This document shows, piece by piece, positions 60,710 through 63,852 of a stretch of DNA of 63,852 bases (positions are counted from its first letter, which is position 1; each line of letters begins with the position of its first letter). The notes below the pieces were generated by a model that was not told where the DNA came from, did not search any database, and was given only the letters and a program-made list of their open reading frames with translations. Location: NCBI RefSeq assembly GCF_002936985.1, contig NZ_MPZN01000018.1, forward strand, positions 1 to 63,852, in the 5' to 3' direction. The translations under genes were made by a program, and so were the position numbers. The stretch is from Microterricola pindariensis. GTDB taxonomy: Bacteria > Actinomycetota > Actinomycetes > Actinomycetales > Microbacteriaceae.

Positions 60710-61416
60710 CCGCACTCGTTCTCGACGGGGTCGAACTGTTCTACCACCGGGTGCAGGCCCTGCGCGGCCTGAGCATCGAGGTCAACCAGGGCGAGATCGT
60801 CGCCCTGCTCGGCAACAACGGCGCGGGGAAGACGTCGACGCTGTCGATGATCTCCGGGCTGGTGCGGCCGCGCGCCGGCAGCGTGCGCTGGGGCGACCAC
60901 GACCTGACCAAGATGACCCCGTGGGACATCGTGGGCGCCGGGCTGCTGCACATCCCGGAGGGGCGGCGCATCTTCTCGACCATGACGGTGCACGAGAACC
61001 TGCTGCTCGGCGGCTACCTGGTCAAGGACCAGAAGCTGATCCTGGAGCGGGCGAACTACGCCTACGAGCTGATGCCGAGGCTGGCGGAGCGGCGCGCCCA
61101 GCAGGGCGGGACGCTCTCGGGCGGAGAGCAGCAGATGCTCGCCCTCGGCCGCGCGCTCGTCGGCGGGCCCCAACTGCTGCTGCTCGACGAGCCGTCCATG
61201 GGCCTGGCCCCGCTCGTCGTCAAACAGGTGATGGAGATCATCGCCGCGGTCAAGGCGCAGGGCACGACGGTGCTGCTCGTCGAGCAGAACGCGCGCGCCG
61301 CGCTGCGCATCGCCGACCGCGGCTACGTGCTCGAGTCCGGCGCGGTCACCATGTCCGGCACGGCCGCCGAGCTCGCGGAGGACCCGCGCGTGATCGAGGC
61401 CTACCTGGGGGCCTAG
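60706..61416 (+). CDS. Branched-chain-type amino acid ABC ATPase (LivF-like)
   Basis: The 236-residue ATPase has Walker A GNNGAGKTS, signature LSGGEQQMLALGRAL, Walker B LLLLDEPSMGLAP and H-loop EQNARAAL, the standard LivF pattern. It ends the five-gene importer operon; a 16-bp tandem repeat and a strong terminator follow. Confidence 0.93.
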   Translation: MTALVLDGVELFYHRVQALRGLSIEVNQGEIVALLGNNGAGKTSTLSMISGLVRPRAGSVRWGDHDLTKMTPWDIVGAGLLHIPEGRRIFSTMTVHENLLLGGYLVKDQKLILERANYAYELMPRLAERRAQQGGTLSGGEQQMLALGRALVGGPQLLLLDEPSMGLAPLVVKQVMEIIAAVKAQGTTVLLVEQNARAALRIADRGYVLESGAVTMSGTAAELAEDPRVIEAYLGA

Positions 61417-61420
61417 CGAG

Positions 61421-61484
61421 ACAGCGGCCGAGAGACACAGCGGCCGAGAGACACAGGAGCGGAGAGGGACAGCGGCCAAGAGAC
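61421..61484 (+). repeat. 16-bp tandem repeat, four units, abutting a terminator
   Basis: Units ACAGCGGCCRAGAGAC occupy 61421-61436, 61437-61452, a degenerate 61453-61468 and 61469-61484. The next phase position (61485) is the first base of the terminator stem, whose ACAGGGGCGGCC resembles a fifth unit. Confidence 0.8.
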
Positions 61485-61523
61485 ACAGGGGCGGCCCGGC
61501 ACGAGGTGCCGGGCCGCCCCTGT
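61485..61523. terminator. Bidirectional hairpin terminator
   Basis: An 18-bp perfect stem (61485-61502 with 61506-61523) closes a three-base loop. It separates the Liv operon from the convergent reductase gene. Confidence 0.85.
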
Positions 61524-61540
61524 CGTTCCGCCGCCGGGGC

Positions 61541-62464
61541 TCAGCGAGCCCGCCGGTGCACCTCGGCGGCGACCACGAGGTCTTCCCAGCCCATCCCCAT
61601 GCTCTTGAACACGCGCGGCTGGCCGGGGGCCGGCCGCGCCGCCCCGGTGACCAGCGTGTGGATCGGCACGAGCGCGTCGGCGTCCAGTGCGCCCTCGCCG
61701 ATCGGGATGATGACGTCGCCGGCCTCGCGCAGCGCGGATGCCACATCCTCCACCACAACGAAGCTGCGCGCCATGAGGTCGGAGTCGATCTCGCGCATGA
61801 ACGGCTCGTGCGAGCCGACGGCCACGACAACGGTCTCGCCCGAGACCAGGGAGCCGTCGAACACCGGCTCGCTCGCCGTCGTCGCGCACACGATGATCGT
61901 GGCGCCCGCGGCGTCCGCCGCGCTCCCCACCCGTGCGGCGAAGCCCTCGCCGCGGAGCGTCTCGACCAGGCTCTCCGCCTTCTCGGCCGAGCGCCCGGTG
62001 ATGATGACCTCGCGGAGCTCGCGCACCGCGGCGACCGCGTGCACATGGCCCCACGCCTGCGGGCCGGAGCCGATGACGAGGAGCGTGGCCGGGCCGGCAG
62101 GTGCCAGCGCGTCGACGGCGACGGCCGAGATCGCGGGGGTGCGCAGGGTGGTGAGGGCGGTGCCGTCGAAGAGGGCGATGGGCGTCAGGGTGTCGGAGTC
62201 CATCAGCACGTAGATCGCCTGGATCCGCTCCAGCCCCCTGGCCGGGTTCGCCGGGGCGATAGTCGCGAGCTTGACCCCCGCGAAGCCGGCGCCCTCTGCC
62301 GGCATCAGCAGCAGCTGGCCGTTCTCCACTTCGGCGAAGGTGCGACCGAGGGCGGCGGCCGGGTCCAGCCCGCCGCGCAGGGCCAGGTCCAGGGCGTGCA
62401 CGGCTGCGGCAAAGTCGACCGTGCCGAACACCTGGTCCGCGTCGTAGAAGGGCAGCGCGCTCAT
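61541..62464 (-). CDS. Ornithine cyclodeaminase/mu-crystallin family; probable 1-pyrroline-2-carboxylate reductase
   Basis: The 307-residue protein has GFAGVKLATIAPANPARGLERIQAIYVLMD, FDGTALTTLRTPAISAVAVDAL and a Rossmann motif LLVIGSGPQAWGHVHAV. Family members reduce cyclic imines or deaminate ornithine. It overlaps the upstream racemase-like gene by four bases (ATGA); pairing of these two families is the known arrangement for trans-3-hydroxyproline degradation, where dehydration gives 1-pyrroline-2-carboxylate and this enzyme reduces it to L-proline with NAD(P)H. Ornithine cyclodeaminase is the alternative. Confidence 0.85.
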   Translation of the reverse strand: MSALPFYDADQVFGTVDFAAAVHALDLALRGGLDPAAALGRTFAEVENGQLLLMPAEGAGFAGVKLATIAPANPARGLERIQAIYVLMDSDTLTPIALFDGTALTTLRTPAISAVAVDALAPAGPATLLVIGSGPQAWGHVHAVAAVRELREVIITGRSAEKAESLVETLRGEGFAARVGSAADAAGATIIVCATTASEPVFDGSLVSGETVVVAVGSHEPFMREIDSDLMARSFVVVEDVASALREAGDVIIPIGEGALDADALVPIHTLVTGAARPAPGQPRVFKSMGMGWEDLVVAAEVHRRAR

Positions 62465-63492
62465 CGCAGCACGAATCCCGTGCCGAGGGCGTCGCGCTCG
62501 TCCAGGGTGAACAGGTGCTCGCCCGTCTTGAACGCCGAGCCGGTGACCTCGGGGACGACCCGGGGCGGGTCGCCCGCGGCATCCGCCGTGCGTTCGAAGC
62601 GGGCCGTGAACCGGGTGTCCACGATGGAATCGTGCGTGAGCGTCTCGGCCTCGCCGAGGGTGCCGTCCTCGGCCAGCAGCGCCACGCGCGCCCCGGTGCC
62701 GGAGCCGCAGGGGGAGCGGTCGACCTCGCCGTCGGCGAAGACGGTGACGTTGCGCTGGTGCGGGCCGGATGCCGTGCGCGGGAGCTCGTCGAACAGGATC
62801 GTGCCGTAGACGCCCGAGAGGCGGGGGTCGGCCGCGTGCTGGGCGAGCGGGGAGTCGTTGAGCAGCCACTTGACCTCGCGGCCGACGGCGATGAGATCGG
62901 TGTAGTGCTCCGGCGTGACGCTCAGGCCGACGGTCGAGGCGTCGAGCGAGGCGTAGATCGCGCCGCTGAAGCTCAGGTCCACCTGCACCTCGCCGCGGCT
63001 CGTGCGGACGGGCACCGACCGGGCGATGACGTGCGAGGCGACGTTGCGGAAGGTGACCGACTCGATCACGCCGGCCCGCTGGGTGACCCGGGCGACGACT
63101 CGGCCGGACGGCACGTCGATGCGCACCTCGGTGTCGCCATCGGGGTTCGACGGCACCCGCCCAGTCTCAACCGCCCAGACGCCGAGCGCGATCGTGCCGT
63201 GGCCGCACGCGGTCGAGAAGCCGTCCTTGTGCCAGAACAGCACGCCGAAGTCGGCCCCGTCGTCGTCGGCGGGGGTGATGAAGCCGCCGTACATGTCGGC
63301 GTGCCCGCGGGGCTCGTTGCAGAGCAGCTCACGGATGCGGTCGACGCCGTTCTCGTTCGCGATGGCGTTCATGCGCCGGGCACCGACGGTGTCGCCCGGG
63401 ATCGGGGGCAGCCCCTCGGTGACGATGCGGAACGGCTCGCCGGCCGTGTGGTAGTCCTCGGTGCGGAGGCGCAGTGTGGCGTGCTGGGTCAT
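62461..63492 (-). CDS. Proline racemase family; probable trans-3-hydroxy-L-proline dehydratase
   Basis: The 343-residue protein starts at ATG 63492 (leaderless-type, TACGCT six bases upstream). It has the YHTAGEPFRIVTEG start seen in trans-3-hydroxyproline dehydratases, NEPRGHADMYGG, Cys96 in TACGHGTIA and Cys262 in RSPCGSGTGA. Human and many other dehydratases have Thr instead of the second Cys, so the Cys/Cys pair would also allow racemase or epimerase activity. The dehydratase call rests on the HTAGEP start and coupling to the reductase gene. Confidence 0.75.
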   Translation of the reverse strand: MTQHATLRLRTEDYHTAGEPFRIVTEGLPPIPGDTVGARRMNAIANENGVDRIRELLCNEPRGHADMYGGFITPADDDGADFGVLFWHKDGFSTACGHGTIALGVWAVETGRVPSNPDGDTEVRIDVPSGRVVARVTQRAGVIESVTFRNVASHVIARSVPVRTSRGEVQVDLSFSGAIYASLDASTVGLSVTPEHYTDLIAVGREVKWLLNDSPLAQHAADPRLSGVYGTILFDELPRTASGPHQRNVTVFADGEVDRSPCGSGTGARVALLAEDGTLGEAETLTHDSIVDTRFTARFERTADAAGDPPRVVPEVTGSAFKTGEHLFTLDERDALGTGFVLR

Positions 63493-63498
63493 GCTCCG

Positions 63499-63504
63499 AG
63501 CGTA
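63499..63504 (-). promoter_or_regulatory. Candidate -10 box of a leaderless dehydratase transcript
   Basis: On the minus strand TACGCT-N6-ATG is seen. GntR site E lies about one helical turn upstream, over the expected -35 region. Confidence 0.5.
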
Positions 63505-63514
63505 TCGCTTTGAT

Positions 63515-63528
63515 GTGTGACATACCAC
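63515..63528 (+). promoter_or_regulatory. GntR operator site E (dehydratase-reductase operon)
   Basis: GTGTGACATACCAC differs from the consensus only at the first base and lies 22 bases upstream of the minus-strand start 63492. Confidence 0.6.
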
Positions 63529-63852
63529 TGGCGGGGCGGGCATGCCCGCTTCCGCCCCGGGCATGCCGAAGGCCCGGGGCTAAACACACCCACCCGGGAT
63601 ACTTCACCAAGTGTGTGCGCCGCAACCGGGCCTGACAGTACTGCTGTGTGTGAGCCGCGCCGGCGGCCGCTGGGGCCGGGCGCGCTCGTGGAATGCGAGG
63701 TATGGGGAGAGCCGGGGCACGAGACATACCCTTGGCACCGGCTCTCCGCATGAGCTGAGCAGATGGTGCGCGCGATGACGCTCGCGCGCGGAAGCGGGGC
63801 GGGAACCCGGCAGGCCTAGAGGGCCGAGGGCAACTTAGCCCTGGGCGCGGCG
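63529..63852 (+). other. Gene-free, structured end of window
   Basis: I find no credible gene here. On the plus strand several hairpins can be drawn: GGAGAGCCGG/CCGGCTCTCC (63706-63715 with 63738-63747), GCGCGCGA/TCGCGCGC (63768-63775 with 63782-63789) and a smaller GGGC/GCCC near the edge. The region may be the 5' leader of a plus-strand gene beyond the window. It does not match a riboswitch class that I recognise. Confidence 0.35.

Noticed and set aside
63750-63852. Possible c-di-AMP (ydaO-type) riboswitch because of GAACCCGGCAG-like sequence
   Set aside because: The conserved GTCAGCTAACC core and the paired helices of that class are not found, and the window ends too early to judge.
1-63852. 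CRISPR array, prophage or insertion-sequence transposase
   Set aside because: No regularly spaced identical repeats with unique spacers, phage structural genes, integrases or transposases were seen.

Overview
The window is high-GC DNA with GTG and TTG starts, tight ATGA/GTGA overlaps, an AccD3-type fused carboxyltransferase, several candidate leaderless promoters (TANNNT six or seven bases before the start codon) and very frequent GGATGCC/GGCATCC. Together these suggest an actinobacterium, most likely of the family Microbacteriaceae. I see no rRNA, phage, plasmid, insertion-sequence transposase or CRISPR array. The taxonomic call is inference.

Region 1 (1-26966) looks like a catabolic island for plant glycosides and phenolics. 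It holds a truncated FAD aromatic monooxygenase, a DUF3500 protein, a CaiB/BaiF CoA-transferase, a fused acyl-CoA carboxyltransferase, two alpha/beta hydrolases, two GH78 alpha-L-rhamnosidases, a bicupin quercetin 2,3-dioxygenase, an IclR regulator, a peptide/opine-type ABC importer, two GH43 enzymes, a GH1 beta-glucosidase and a very unusual secreted glycosidase-like protein ending in a polytopic membrane domain. Rhamnosidase, beta-glucosidase and quercetinase together are what is needed to take a rutin-like flavonol glycoside down to sugars and a depside. Three near-identical 15-bp pseudo-palindromes lie upstream of the quercetinase, in the iclR/ABC divergent promoter and upstream of the GH1 gene, and are the probable IclR operators.

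Region 2 (27097-40215) is ordinary chromosome: a BCCT transporter, a DHA2 efflux pump, an exported nuclease, an atypical CAU-anticodon tRNA, a class I glutamine amidotransferase, a LysR-type effector domain without a DNA-binding domain, DUF5997, an esterase, two acetyltransferases, a Nudix-like protein, tandem RibD/DHFR-like reductases, a putative DNA glycosylase and a nucleoside hydrolase. Two copies of a composite inverted-repeat element typical of intergenic Microbacteriaceae repeats lie here.

Region 3 (40286-63528) is a complete hydroxyproline and proline-peptide utilisation island. An Xaa-Pro aminopeptidase and a GntR/FCD regulator are followed by a three-subunit D-hydroxyproline dehydrogenase, a pyrroline-4-hydroxy-2-carboxylate deaminase, a hydroxyproline 2-epimerase and a 2-oxoglutarate semialdehyde dehydrogenase. 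These convert trans-4-hydroxy-L-proline to 2-oxoglutarate. A dipeptide ABC importer and a proline iminopeptidase would feed it with peptides, and a Liv-type ABC importer with free amino acids. A convergent pair (proline-racemase-like dehydratase candidate and ornithine-cyclodeaminase-like reductase) would handle trans-3-hydroxyproline. Five copies of a 14-bp motif (consensus ATGTRAYATRYCAC) sit 22-64 bases upstream of all five transcription units, so one GntR protein probably controls the whole 23-kb block.
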